The notes under the pieces were generated by a model. It had not been told where the DNA came from, made no database searches, and saw nothing but the letters and a program-made list of their open reading frames with translations. A DNA stretch of 64,000 nucleotides from Trichomonas vaginalis G3. Lineage: Eukaryota; Parabasalia; Trichomonadida; Trichomonadidae. This document shows positions 10,440 to 19,561 of the stretch, in pieces. Position 1 is the first letter of the stretch. Each line of letters starts with the position of its first letter. The position numbers and the translations under genes were made by a program. Where the stretch lies: the NCBI RefSeq assembly GCF_026262505.1, contig NC_067207.1, forward strand, positions 24,706,082 through 24,770,081. The letters are read 5' to 3'.

Positions 10440-11078
10440 TTAATTTACTAAAACATATTTCAAACAAAGTTTATATTCTGTTGAAAGTTTTGTATATTCG
10501 TTCGAATATTTATACTTAAACTCAACTCCTGTAGTTCCTGGTGTTTCAATGATGCGGATGTTACCTATTTTCATGAATGGTGGCGTTTGACCACAGCATT
10601 CGATTTCAGGGTCGAGATAGTCAATGACACATTGCTTTCCTGTTATTCGTGATATAACATTTTCAAGGTCCTCCTTTGTTAGAATTATTTGGTTCTTACT
10701 TATAAGATTTGTCAAAAGCTTCTTATCGTCTTTGAGTAAAAATTGTTTGGTATAACTGAAGAAGGTAATGGTCTACGTTATCTGAAGGATTTGTTTGAAC
10801 ATTTGTGTAAGGGTTGTCGTTGGCTTCTCTTGAAAGAATTTGGTCCAGTGGTGGATACTCTAACTTAACATCTGATGTAGCGTTTAGCGTTTGAAGCTGT
10901 TTAAATTCACTGCGCGCCATGCTACCGAAGCTCCCGACTTAAGTTCTGGTTCTTTTTCTTTCAAACACTCTGAACTATAGTTCTTTATGACAATATTGTT
11001 TGTCGTTCGTGAGTCAACATTTGATGTTGGTTCAATTGGAACATTAACGGCACCAGCTAAGATGGATTTGCTTCTCAT
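10440..11078 (-). pseudogene. CCG-motif Polinton protein, PolB type
   Basis: Homologous by pattern to 27491-28056 and 37491-38043. The N-terminal strand reads KSILAGAVNVPIEP...NNIVIKN, and the C-terminal domain has a helix (TKEDLENVISRITG) then DPEIECCGQ, matching EPDISCCG in the other type. The conserved Cys-Cys-Gly suggests a structural or metal role. It lies between the minor capsid candidate and the packaging ATPase, so a virion or assembly protein is likely. Function unknown. Broken, about two breaks. Confidence 0.5.
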
Positions 11079-11103
11079 TTCATATAGAATAAAAACCTTT
11101 TAT

Positions 11104-11427
11104 ATGTATGAAATGAACAATATACTCGACAAGGGTTTGAATGTAAAGCTAACGAATGAAAATATTGTTGAATTCACTGAGACAGGAGCTGTGTATAAAG
11201 ATGTAGAACTACTGAACAAAAGAGCTAAGGGAAGAAGCAGGAATATGAACAAAGGGTGGAAGCCTATAAAAATTTATGTCAATGATGGCTCAGGAGGTTC
11301 AAACATAAAGTATGCAGAAAGTTATAGAGTTTATGCTCTCAAAGGTGAAAAGCCTTCATTTAAGAACAGCTATTCTAACGCATATCCTCAAAAGCTAACG
11401 GATGGGGAAGTGGATGATCATGAATGA
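11104..11427 (+). CDS. 107-aa basic protein of unknown function
   Basis: Starts MYEMNNILDKG at ATG 11104, 25 bp from the divergent CCG-motif gene. Earlier in-frame codons run into that gene, so the later ATG is preferred. It contains a basic segment (NKRAKGRSRNMNKGWKPIKI) and ends in an acidic tail (DGEVDDHE). Its 3' end overlaps the antisense end of the ATPase gene by about 50 bp. Its place is comparable to the 139-aa antisense gene of the other type, but I see no convincing similarity. Confidence 0.45.
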   Translation: MYEMNNILDKGLNVKLTNENIVEFTETGAVYKDVELLNKRAKGRSRNMNKGWKPIKIYVNDGSGGSNIKYAESYRVYALKGEKPSFKNSYSNAYPQKLTDGEVDDHE

Positions 11428-12396
11428 CAGCAAAAATATTAACAGAAATGGCGACAGAGATGCATGGAATTTGTTTACCATCAGTCAATTGAAGGTTAAA
11501 CTTTAAAACAATGTTTGGTCGTTCCCATGGAATATTTTTGACTTTAATGGTATTAGTCATGATATGAATCTCAAGGTATGAACGAGGAGAGATGAGAGAC
11601 TTATATGCTTCCCAAATTTCTTCAAAAGGTAATGTTATACCTGACTGTTTCCAAATGAGTTCAATATCATAGCGTGAGAAACCTTTGAAAGATAACGAAG
11701 TCAGTTATGAGACGTTTTATGTTTAAAGCTAAAAACCTCCATGTTTGCATAAGTATTGCTACAGTTAAGTGGTAATGTCTGACTTTAGTAATGATGTTAG
11801 CTAATGGTGAGTGAGTCAGGCTTTGACACTAAACCTTTTCCGGCGAAGTTCGTCACAAACTAATAAAGTGTTTGATGCGATATTTTTGAAGGGTATTTGA
11901 AAGTTTTGTAGAATGTAGTTTGTAAGTCGTTTCATATCGTAAACTCCTGAGTACTGACGTAAGTGTGTGTTTGTAATAATTCTTTCCATCTCTTCCTCAG
12001 AAGTCTTTTGCATTCCTGACTGTATTAAACTTCAACGATGGCATAATATTTCCTCTTACGTCGAATGTAACGTTGAAGAAATTCAATGAGTTCACTGTCT
12101 GGAACTTTAACGACAGAGGCTTGAACTTTTGACATAAATGTTTTCGCTGTTGAGTCCATAGAGTCTGAAGTTGCTGATATAATGATTTGGTCATAATATG
12201 AGTCTTTCCTAAACGTTCTGTTATGAATATGACGAATGAGGTTAAATGTCTTACCTGAACCCATCTTTCCACAATAGAAATAAACACCATTTGAACAGAA
12301 CTCATAGTCCTTGCTGAAAGGAAGAATGAGAGAAGAGTTAAGTTTGTCTGTAGTTTCATTCATGTCTTCATCTACGTCATGTATTAAATGCTTCAT
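11375..12396 (-). pseudogene. A32/FtsK-type packaging ATPase, PolB type
   Basis: Genome-packaging motor. Walker A reads CGKMGSGKTFNL near residue 42, after a strand (GVYFY). A hydrophobic strand ending in CDE (NTLLVCDE) is the Walker B region, and the end (IHIMTNTIKVKN) matches the end of the whole ATPase at 41079-41955 (IHIYANKVQIVK). Transcribed divergently from the vertex-protein candidate at 12411. This family is one of the hallmark genes of Polintons and nucleo-cytoplasmic large DNA viruses. Broken, several breaks. Confidence 0.75.
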
Positions 12397-12410
12397 TTTA
12401 TCTCCATTAA

Positions 12411-13294
12411 AAATGCAAGTCAGAAATATTCAGAACATAGCACCGAGTCTAACTGACAAGAGTATAAAGATATACTATGAACATGTTATGATGAAACCTA
12501 CCAAAATTCAAGAAAGTCAGTATACTTATGAATATCCAAGACACTGGGTAGAGTATGTAGGAGGTGAGAAAGCTATTGAAATCAGACAGGTTCGAAGTAT
12601 TCCAGCAGGAAGAACAATATTATTGAAGAACTTTAATGTTTTGAGATATAATGATGAAACAAAGAAGCAAGATAGTTTCCCTGTTGCTGTGTATGTGAAC
12701 TTAGATACAGGAGATGACATGAAAGTTTTTAATACAAAGCTTCAAACGGTAGTGAGAGAACAACTGACTGCGGAAGGGCATCCATTACCTTCAGAAGTTA
12801 CCATAGCATATAATTTTGAAACAAACTCAATAGATTTTAAAGTCATCTCTGCAAAGAAGTCAGGTTTTACATTTAATGAAGCAGATGTATATTCGAATGA
12901 AAACTTCAAAGCTATTGCATGGTTAGATAATGACGATTGCTTTAAGAAAATATTTAAATACAGTGACTCAACGATGTCAATAGATGACCTTCGTGGAATG
13001 TTACCATCGACGTTTACAGTAGAAGGTTCAGCAGGATTGCTTACAAGATTGTCAATTGGTGGTATTTGGTCTCGTGAGAACATTGTTATAAAATCCAGTA
13101 TAAGTGAATTTGCTGAAGAATCTATATTATGTCTTTCAAACTACATGTATTCGCCGCCGAAGCATTATAGTATAACAAACTTTGTCAGTAAGTTTAACAT
13201 AAGACTTGTCGAACCTTCTTCAATGAAAGATGTTGTGCTACCTAAAGATGGAAAGGATGGACTCATTATTGAGATGATTTTAATTGCATATTAA
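12411..13294 (+). CDS. Vertex-protein candidate (capsid-related family), PolB-type version
   Basis: Whole frame of 294 residues from MQVRNIQ. It shares a layout with 16850-17697, 47698-48557 and 52549-53394: a front block YPRHWVEYVGGEKAIEIRQV (compare YPIRWLQSPSDAKAIGFRRV), a middle helix plus strand, and an end block with IVIKSSISE...ILCLSNYMY...PPKHYSITNF and a final hydrophobic strand. Secondary structure looks mostly beta. The family is not known to me. The neighbourhood (ATPase, fibre, small virion proteins) suggests a minor capsid or fibre-base protein. Start ATG is 14 bp from the divergent ATPase start. Confidence 0.55.
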
Positions 13295-13520
13295 ATGAGC
13301 TTGTTCTTAAAGGTCGTTCATGATGAAATAACTGTTGTAGAAGATGTTAGCAATTGTTCAGACATTTTGAAGCGAATAGATGAGATAAGAAAGAAGTTAG
13401 ATAGACCGCAAAGCGGTGAGGTGAAGCCCGTGAGAATGTTTATGTTTCATTGACTTTCTCCAGTAACGAGAACTTTTATGAGATAATATTGAAGAGAGAT
13501 GATTTTAATATGGGTAAATG
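13295..13520 (+). pseudogene. Small Polinton protein downstream of the vertex candidate
   Basis: Starts MSLFLKVVHDEITVVEDV two bases after the previous stop and continues with a helix and a short beta hairpin. It contains the mini-palindrome at 13405-13417 in frame (coding DRPQSGE). Tight spacing indicates one transcript with its neighbours. No family recognised. Broken, about one break. Confidence 0.35.
13405..13417. repeat. Mini-palindrome ACCGC-AAA-GCGGT
   Basis: Perfect 5-bp arms with a three-base loop, inside a coding stretch. It has the same build as GCCGC-GTT-GCGGC at 1462-1474 (inside the PolB gene) and the twin hairpins at 10397-10427. Confidence 0.65.
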
Positions 13521-14044
13521 GTAGCTTGGGCAGCTTTAGGCGCAATGGGAACAAAAGCATTAGCATTTGGAGCAAAAGCACTTGGAGCTTATGACGCAGT
13601 AAATAAAATGAGTGGAGGAAGAGTTTCAAAGACATTAGATGCAAATAAAGGAAAGATTGGAGGCTGGGTTGTAAAGAAGTTAAGATTAAATAAAATAGGG
13701 CTCATAAATAAAGCATCCAATTTGGTTGCGACTGAGTCAGAAAATGCTTTAGGAAAGGACGATGAGTTTGCAAAACACGCAAAAGACTTTAATGACCAGA
13801 TGAAAGGTGAAACAATGCATTTAAATAGAGTCGATGGAACTAAAGAAATGTTTCTTCTCCACCAGTAGTTCTTCCGTATGGTCCCTATGGAATGTATGGA
13901 AACCCTTACGAAAGACCATTTGACCCATTGACTGGTGGAAGTAACTGGTATCATTACGGACGAAGAAGAAAGACAGTCAAGTTGGAGACAGACGTGAAGA
14001 AAGCAACTAAAAAGAAACCAAGGAAGAGAGTTATAAAGCAATGA
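13518..14044 (+). pseudogene. Amphipathic, basic-tailed minor virion protein candidate
   Basis: N-terminal Gly/Ala-rich amphipathic segment (WAALGAMGTKALAFGAKALG), a basic middle, then a Tyr/Pro/Gly-rich part (YGPYGMYGNPYERPFDPLTG) and a Lys/Arg-rich end (KKATKKKPRKRVIKQ). This is the general make-up of adenovirus protein VI-like or core proteins: a membrane-active front and a DNA-binding end. Comparable Gly/Ala-rich fronts occur at 49747-50148 and 53400-53645. Function inferred from composition only. Broken, about one break. Confidence 0.4.
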
Positions 14045-14198
14045 ATTCAACAGGGTAGAAATGAGGTTAGAAATCGGGTTAGATCTCACCACTTCACCTA
14101 AATTTATTTTTGTGCTATGTTTTCATACGTGTGAGGGTGGTGATATCATTTATTTTTTATTTTATTTTTTAAAATTATTTTTATTTTATTTGGATGTA

Positions 14199-14483
14199 AT
14201 GACAGAACAAAAGCAACTCATACAAATCAAAACATATAACAAACATACATTTAAACATTTATTCTTCCTTCCTGAGCATAACATGTTCTTTCAAATACAT
14301 CCGAGACCAGTTGACTTTTCATTGACTGTTTATAAAGATAGAAATAGTTATATCATTAAACCATACGATGACGAAGGTAAGTTATGTAAATTGTACGTTA
14401 AGAAGTTAGAGAAAGTTTATGGCTTCAAGTATGACTACAATAGGGTTAACACTGATGATGAAGATATTGAGGAAAATTTATGA
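14199..14483 (+). CDS. 94-aa acidic-tailed protein near the element tip
   Basis: Starts MTEQKQLIQIKTYNKHTFKH and is beta-rich with many Tyr, Phe and His. It ends in an acidic run (NTDDEDIEENL). It is the last gene before the tip hairpin at 14612. Upstream is a T-rich stretch and a copy of the AGATCT repeat (14081-14086). No family recognised. Frame whole. Confidence 0.5.
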   Translation: MTEQKQLIQIKTYNKHTFKHLFFLPEHNMFFQIHPRPVDFSLTVYKDRNSYIIKPYDDEGKLCKLYVKKLEKVYGFKYDYNRVNTDDEDIEENL

Positions 14484-14611
14484 GAACATTAGTGAAGTTG
14501 TTAGTGAGAACGATAGTGAGGTGAAATTGTTGGCGGCTTTGTAAATATTTAAGGTTAAGTTAGTTTTTGCGTTCATGTTGTAAAATATACGTTAACGGTT
14601 TTGTAAAGTGT
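14484..14611. other. Gene-free subterminal DNA of the PolB-type element
   Basis: AT-rich, with scattered GTTA/TTAACGG motifs (TTAACGGTTTTGTAAAG at about 14592). No reading frame of note. It joins the last gene to the tip hairpin. Confidence 0.5.
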
Positions 14612-14671
14612 CAAATTCACAAGTATTGGGTAAGGTGGAACGCAGTGCCACCATACCCAAGACTTGTATAC
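14612..14671. repeat. Tip of the PolB-type Polinton: long imperfect hairpin
   Basis: Nested inverted pairs ACAAGT/ACTTGT, TTGGGTA/TACCCAA and GGTGG/CCACC around a short loop. Read inward from the right, the tip begins AGTATACAAGTC, fitting the AGTA-type termini reported for Mavericks. Immediately to the right, sequence matching the interior of another integrase gene begins (TACTGTGAAGCC, as at 50341). So this is taken as the element's right end. Confidence 0.65.
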
Positions 14672-14672
14672 T

Positions 14673-15461
14673 AACTACTGTGAAGCCATACCATTATGGT
14701 CCAAAAATATTTTAGATGTAAAAACTGCTTTGACAATATTCGTTGACAAATACCATCCAACAAAACTGACATCTGACTGTGAAAGTTCTTTCAAATCAGA
14801 TGATGTAAAAAACTATCTGCGTTCAAAAAATGTAAACCAATATTTCATTGTCGACCAAAACCATTCTGCTCTTGGTGTCATTGACGGTTGTATAAAAATG
14901 TTAAGAGACTTAAACCAACCACAAGGTGGTGAAGCAAATGAAATGTCATATGACGACAAGTATAGACACTTCTCCATGGCAAAGATGAGACAAGTTTTAA
15001 ATATTTACAATAACCGTAAACAAAAAGGTTTGGGAAACCACTCCCCCGAAGAAATGAAAAACAACCCTGACTTAGAGAAAGACTATATATTTAATAATTT
15101 AGTCAAAAGAGACAAACAAGAAAGAATGCCGGGCTTCAAACTTCAGAAAGGTGACAAAGTAAAAATAGAAATACCTAAACGCGACCCATATGAAAATACT
15201 ATTGACTATAACAACAATGGGAACCCGACAGGTACTCACATTCGTGTTCGTAAAAATAGAAGAAAGTATACAAGAGAATATTATGAAGTTTTAGGCAAAC
15301 ATGGCAAAATGTACACACTGCAAGCAGAAGATAAAACTACTATTGCCAGACCTCGTTTCAAACTTGTCAAAGTTCAAGGTGGTATACTTTCAAAGACAGT
15401 TCCTAACAAATATAAGACAACTCCTGACGAATATGCTAAAGAAGTTGAAAATGACGACTAA
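14673..15461 (+). pseudogene. Polinton integrase, 3' part (interrupted)
   Basis: Matches the gene at 50166-51124 from its YCEAIPLWSKN segment onward. It includes the LTSDCESSFKSDDV strand and helix, the QNHSALGVIDGCIKML helix, a basic linker and the C-terminal small beta barrel (GDKVKIEIPKRD...; YYEVLGKHGKMYTLQ). The front of the gene is absent here because the PolB-type element lies against it. Its end overlaps the antisense fibre gene by four bases. Confidence 0.75.
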
Positions 15462-16831
15462 GCAATTCTATACCATGCGTAAACTGTCATGTAAGGTGGC
15501 ATGTAGTCTTTACTTTGTCCCATTGTTTGTGTATATCCTGAAACGAAATGTATATGGTTTCCATCTCCCTGAGTGTCACTCCAGTAACAATTTATAGCAA
15601 ACTTAACGTCGTCTTTAACATCATATCCTTTACCTTTTGTCATTCCTGACCAACCAATATATCTATGACTATGCCAACCTGCTTGAGATGTACTTAAATC
15701 TATGTAGTGACTGTGTGCAGGTAAATTTGCACCTGAAATCGTTTTACTTCCACCTGTTTCCTTTGAAGAGTTTGCACAATACAAAAACCTGTCGACTATT
15801 TGAGTCCAAGTTCCAAAACCAAATACTACTTCTGGTCTGGTAGAGTTCATTGAAACATATAATGAGCCAACCGGGTAAATAAGATTCGGCAAAATTTGTT
15901 TAAGCACATTGAGTTCCTGTCTTAGATGCATAATACTATTGTCATTAGATATCAAAGTATCTACAAGACTTGTTGCCGGTGGTATTGTTGGACCTTTACT
16001 TGGCAAGGTTGTGTTTAGTGTAATATCATCTGCTGTAAAAGTTGTAAAACTTGTATGTGTATGAGTCTTATTTGCTTTAGTGTTTAAGGTTTCTTGTAAG
16101 TTTGTAATATCAGATATAGAATGTGTATGTCCAACGTCACTTTTCCTGTTTAAGGTTTCTTGTAAGTTTGTAATATTTGCAATTGTATGTGTATGTCCAA
16201 CGTCACTTTTACTGTTTAAGGTTTCTTGTAAGTTTGTAATATTTGCAATGGTATGTGTATGTCCAACGTCACTTTTCCTGTTTAAGGTTTCTTGTAAGTT
16301 TGTAATATCAGATATAGAATGTGTATGAGTCTTATCTGCTTTTGTCTCTAATGTTTCCTTAAGACTTGGTATTTGGTTAATATAATGTGTATGAGTCTTT
16401 TAGAATATTCGTTTTCAGCTCTTGTCACTTCACTTGACATTTTATTGTCAACATATGTTTTGTCTGCTAGTTCAGGATGAGTATGTTCTTTTGTTGCATA
16501 AGCATTGTTAGCTCTTTCTTCTTCTTTGCTATTGCATCGTCTACATATTCTTTGTCAGCTTTGTTGTCAACATCTGCTTTCAAAAGAAGTTCATTTATAG
16601 GTTTCTCGTTTAAAGTTCCTTTTGTTGGATTTATACAGACAGTATTTTCTTCTTGTCTTGAAATAGAAACTCATCTGTTAAAGGGTTTAATGTCAGTTTT
16701 AAGTTTCCTTCTTTCAATGACTCAGATATCTTAGAATAGTTTGAAAAGTTTGTTGTGTTCTTATTTATAGCTTGCATAATGAGTTGTCGGTTGTGTTGTA
16801 TTTCTCTCATAGACGCTGTTTCATTTGACAT
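15458..16831 (-). pseudogene. Phage-like tail fibre, second Polinton type (interrupted copy)
   Basis: N-terminal anchor MSNETASMREIQHNRQ with a helical region, then shaft modules built on DVGHTHTIANITNLQETLN repeats, a coiled-coil stretch, and the tip domain: NLIYPVGSLYVSMNSTRP, FGTWTQIVDRFLY, LPAHSHYID and DYMPPYMTVYAWYR. The shaft and tip are of the phage tail-fibre type with His-x-His pairs. Compared with the whole gene at 51121-52530 it has more shaft repeats. It would be the host-binding spike. Broken, two or three breaks. Confidence 0.75.
16083..16346. repeat. 66-bp tandem repeat coding fibre shaft (four units)
   Basis: Four units of 66 bp start at 16083, 16149, 16215 and 16281, with a diverged fifth after 16347. 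On the minus strand each codes 22 residues around GHTHxIxxITNLQETLN. Such repeats are typical of phage fibre shafts. They are absent or reduced to one in the copy at 51121-52530. Confidence 0.85.
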
Positions 16832-16849
16832 TTTTATTATAGATAAAAT

Positions 16850-17697
16850 ATGCTTCCAATAGAAAAAGAAAATTCAAGAGTTGCTACAACTAAATCATTA
16901 GATGAACTTTTTACTAATGTCGGTCAAAAGTTTGAGACAGATACCGTAAAGCATGAAGGCTATCGTTTGACTACCCATTAAGATGGTTAAGAGACCCATC
17001 TGTCACAAAAGCTATTGGCTTTCGAAGAATAAAGTTTGTGTCTGTAGAAGATAAAAGTTTTCCATTTATTGTAAGGTTTCATATAGATTATACATCTGAA
17101 GGGCAACGAAAAATGTGGGAAGAAATTGAGCTAATACAAGTTGACCTCTCATCTTCTCTACAGGCTGCATTAAAAAATATAGAAGATAAAATAAATTCAT
17201 GTTATGCAAAATATGCTGATGAATATGCGAATACCAATAGCACACTTTATGTGAGAATTGTATATGACAAACAAAATTCACAAGTGTCATTTCAAATCTA
17301 CGAAGACAATCCAAATAAAGACGAACAAATATATACAGAATTCACTGCAATGTCATGGTATTATTTGCAAAGAATGTTAAATCAGAAAGTTGAACCTCCT
17401 TTAGCAAATATCTACAGTCGATATGCAAGAGATGAACCATATTTATTTAAAGATGTTTTCGACCAAGATGCTGTGATAGTTCATGCTTCATTTTCTGGCG
17501 CCCAAAACTCTTTCTTATGCTTGGCAAATGACTTTTACGAAAAACCTACAAAGTTATACGAACCACCAAGTGGAAGTATTTCAGACTTTCAAGTATGGTT
17601 TACTACAGATGGAAGAAAAAGAATAATTCCATTATACCATGCGTTTTACTTAGAACTTAGTTTCATATACAACTACTATCGAACGATAAAAATATAA
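16850..17697 (+). pseudogene. Vertex-protein candidate, second type (interrupted copy)
   Basis: Same family as 12411-13294 and 52549-53394. It starts MLPIEKENSRVATTKSLDEL and has the DPSVTKAIGFRRI block, a helix, the VFDQDAVIVHASFSGAQNSFL strand and the SDFQVWFTTDGRKRIIPLYH end with a last hydrophobic strand (FYLELSFIYNY). Starts 18 bp from the divergent fibre start, so the two are probably co-expressed. Broken, about one break. Confidence 0.5.
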
Positions 17698-17701
17698 CTT
17701 T

Positions 17702-17944
17702 TTAATACGGTTGAGGTGTTGGATTTGGTTGCCAACTAGACTGTGGTGCAGGTTCAGGCTGTTGTATAACAGGAGCTTGTTCTTCTGGTTCAGGGTCTTT
17801 AGGTATAATACCAACAAACTGACCTACTCTTTTACCAATATTTTTGACTCCGTTCCAAATTCCTCTTCCGACAGATTTTATTCCATTCCATATACCTCTT
17901 CCAACTCTTCTGAAGAAGTTTCCAATACTACTGAAGAAACCCAT
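17702..17944 (-). CDS. Amphipathic GRGIWNG-repeat peptide (80 aa), copy 1
   Basis: Starts MGFFSSIGNFFRRVGRGIW. The N-terminal half is an amphipathic, Trp-containing basic helix built on the repeat VGRGIWNGIKS / VGRGIWNGVKN. The C-terminal half is Pro/Gln-rich and acidic (DPEPEEQAPVIQQPEPAPQ). This make-up fits a membrane-disrupting minor capsid peptide such as adenovirus protein VI or a viral lytic peptide. Near-identical copy at 53400-53645. Function inferred; frame whole. Confidence 0.5.
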   Translation of the reverse strand: MGFFSSIGNFFRRVGRGIWNGIKSVGRGIWNGVKNIGKRVGQFVGIIPKDPEPEEQAPVIQQPEPAPQSSWQPNPTPQPY

Positions 17945-17962
17945 TTTACTAGTAGTAAAAAT

Positions 17963-18326
17963 CTAATGTCCGCCTAGTCTCTTACGTTTCCTGTTGAGTT
18001 CCATAGCATTCTTTAACTGGAGCTCATACATTCTGTTTCTCCTCTGGTAGAAAACATATTCTGGGGTCAACTCCTGTGTTCGCGTCATCTGCATAAAGTT
18101 GTTTATATCCCACTTCAGGGTTTGTATAAAAACTCTTTCCGTCTCATATTTGCATACCATGGTGGCAAACCTAACGCAGCGTCATTTGACATGGCAGTTT
18201 GCATTTGTACATCTGTTGGCACTTGACCATAGTTTGCCATTGCAGTTTGTATTCTAACTTCATTTGGAATATTCTCTGGTTTGGTTGTCCAGGTTGCTGT
18301 GCATTCGCTAAGTTCTGTGCGTCCAT
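17963..18326 (-). pseudogene. Basic-tailed virion protein candidate (~120 aa), copy 1
   Basis: Starts MDAQNLANAQQPGQPNPENI and has a repeated phrase (IQTAMANYG / MQTAMSNDA), an aromatic middle (PPWYANMRRKEF) and an end in NRKRKRLGGH. The Arg/Lys-rich tail suggests DNA or capsid binding. The Gly-Gly near the end recalls adenovirus-protease sites, but no protease gene was found here. Homologue at 53664-54027. Broken, about one break. Confidence 0.4.
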
Positions 18327-18349
18327 TTAATATTAGATAAAAATATCTC

Positions 18350-18481
18350 TTACGAGTACATATACTGAACATTTGCAGGCATTGGTTCATCTTCATATTC
18401 TCTGTACTTTTCTGCCACGTCAAATAAATAAATGACACAATGGAAAAAACCTAAAACTAACAATCCGATTTCAAACCACAT
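18350..18481 (-). CDS. 43-aa single-pass membrane protein, copy 1
   Basis: MWFEIGLLVLGFFHCVIYLF forms one hydrophobic segment, followed by an acidic cytosol-type tail (DVAEKYREYEDEPMPANVQ). It ends just before the basic-tailed gene and overlaps the end of the methylase gene. A homologue lies at 54051-54183. The size and build are those of small viral envelope-associated or membrane-remodelling proteins, but no family is recognised. Frame whole in this copy. Confidence 0.5.
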   Translation of the reverse strand: MWFEIGLLVLGFFHCVIYLFDVAEKYREYEDEPMPANVQYMYS

Positions 18482-19284
18482 TTACTTACTAATAAAATTT
18501 CTTTGTTATGACACTTTCTCCAGTTTATAGGACCTCTCTCATATTCTATCTTGTCATATCTAAACTCATAGTCGTTTATATCTTCTAGCCATTTCATGAC
18601 ACTTTCTAAACCACTTTTATCGGATGTAAAGTAAAAGCATGGATGGTTATGTATAACGTCTAAAGTTTCTAAAGAGTCTCTCAAAGTCCAGTCTACTTGG
18701 TATTGAAAATCCCATGTGTTATAGAACGGCGGGTCCACTATAAAGAAAACATTTTCCTTGCTTTATATTTTTCATACAACTCTGTCCAATGACATCTCAC
18801 AAACTCTATACCCTCAATATATTTTTCTATGTCCTCTTTGAAAACATTTGTATAGTTAAGATATAAAACTTTTGACATAAGTGTTTCAATGTCATGAACT
18901 CTTATAGAACCACTATATAATAGTCTAGCAGATATACTATCCCAGTCTATATATTCTGCTTTTTTCAAAACCTCTCTCACAATATTTTTCTTATCTAATG
19001 GTATACGTTCCATCTTACCTATAGTATCTTTTCTTTTAACTCTTTCAATATATTGTTTGTGTCTGGTATATGTTGAGACGGTCCATATAGTTGTCGAAGT
19101 CATTGCATATAATCTTTGAGTCTGGGAATATTGTATGAACATAAATGGGATATATAGAAACTTCCACCGAACAAATCTACAAATGTTTTAGACCATTCGG
19201 TAGTTTCTTAAGTTCTCTCAATATAATATCTTTACATCTACTCTTATTTCAAAGAACGGTAACGGCGGGTTTTGTAAAATTCAT
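18457..19284 (-). pseudogene. Dam-like (D12 class) N6-adenine DNA methylase, copy 1
   Basis: Homologue of 54203-54990. It has the N-terminal element of D12-class methylases at the start of the gene, a helical target-recognition-type insert, and the catalytic DPPF-type motif (IVDPPFYNTWDFQYQVDW). The enzyme family transfers methyl groups to adenine, often in GATC. It is the last large gene before the right tip. Broken, several breaks. Confidence 0.7.
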
Positions 19285-19381
19285 TTATATATAATAATAA
19301 AAATGTTTTTACCTGAAAAGTGACAGAAAAGTGACAAAGCATGAAAACATATATAATTTGTGAAAAGCGACACATTATATA

Positions 19382-19561
19382 ATGTTTTCGACCCAGAAGA
19401 AGGCTTCTTCCCAGAAGCAATGGAGGAAGAAGAAGAGTCCTCCGAATTCACACCAGAAGACTAACAATTTTCCGAATAAAAACTTCATTTATACTAAACA
19501 TCTTCGGGGCAAGAGGGCGCAACGCGCCTGGAAGCCCCACTTACCTGACCTATTTTTGTAA
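19382..19561 (+). CDS. Small basic protein whose frame runs into the element tip, copy 1
   Basis: Starts MFSTQKKASSQKQWRKKK and is Lys, Ser and Asn-rich, with no hydrophobic segment. The first 42 codons match 55088-55219 with no difference seen, then the frame enters the terminal hairpin at 19506. In the other copy it stops within the hairpin; here it reads into flanking DNA. A TTATATA-like box lies just before the start. May be a DNA- or RNA-binding peptide. Function unknown. Confidence 0.35.
   Translation: MFSTQKKASSQKQWRKKKSPPNSHQKTNNFPNKNFIYTKHLRGKRAQRAWKPHLPDLFL
19506..19541. repeat. Right tip hairpin of the second Polinton type (copy 1)
   Basis: Outer arm GGGGC...GCCCC and inner arm GGCGC-AAC-GCGCC. 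It ends in CCCCACT followed by TACCTGACC. Sister tips are at 20197-20231, 20333-20368, 55212-55247 and 60441-60476. Confidence 0.8.

Larger units (their letters stand above)
1..14671. mobile_element. Polinton (Maverick), PolB type, right-hand part
   Basis: Virus-like DNA transposon of the Polinton/Maverick order, entering from the left edge and ending at a hairpin tip at 14612-14671. From the tip inward it holds small virion-type genes, a vertex-protein candidate, A32-type ATPase, CCG protein, jelly-roll candidate, tail fibre, DDE integrase, a KilA-N block and PolB. The gene set (PolB, integrase, ATPase, jelly-roll candidates) defines the family. It abuts integrase coding sequence of another element at 14672, which suggests insertion into that element. 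Broken: most large genes carry one to several breaks, roughly ten to fifteen in view. Age: moderately recent, since many reading frames are still long. Confidence 0.85.
14672..19541. mobile_element. Second Polinton type, right-hand fragment (interrupted copy)
   Basis: Collinear with 50340-55247: integrase, fibre, vertex candidate, amphipathic protein, basic protein, a 43-aa membrane protein, Dam-like methylase and right tip. It begins abruptly inside the integrase gene next to the PolB-type tip and ends at the hairpin tip CCCCACT (19541). The rest of the element is not to its left in this window. Broken, several breaks; close similarity to the 50-55 kb copy suggests a recent origin. Confidence 0.8.

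Noticed and set aside
10276-10467. Minus-strand frame with SGGLFEPSWRFAPS
   Set aside because: It arises from the twin hairpins and antisense of a small plus-strand gene; no support as a gene.
12742-13083. Antisense frames opposite the vertex-protein candidate
   Set aside because: Shadow of the 294-aa plus-strand gene, with no start context or homologous features.
16080-16328. Cys/Val-rich repeated protein on the plus strand
   Set aside because: It is the complement of the 66-bp fibre-shaft repeat; the minus-strand reading gives the phage-fibre pattern.
18457-19284. Restriction-modification system
   Set aside because: A Dam-like methylase is present but no restriction endonuclease was recognised beside it; the T5orf172/GIY-YIG-like protein lies far away and is of the Bro type.
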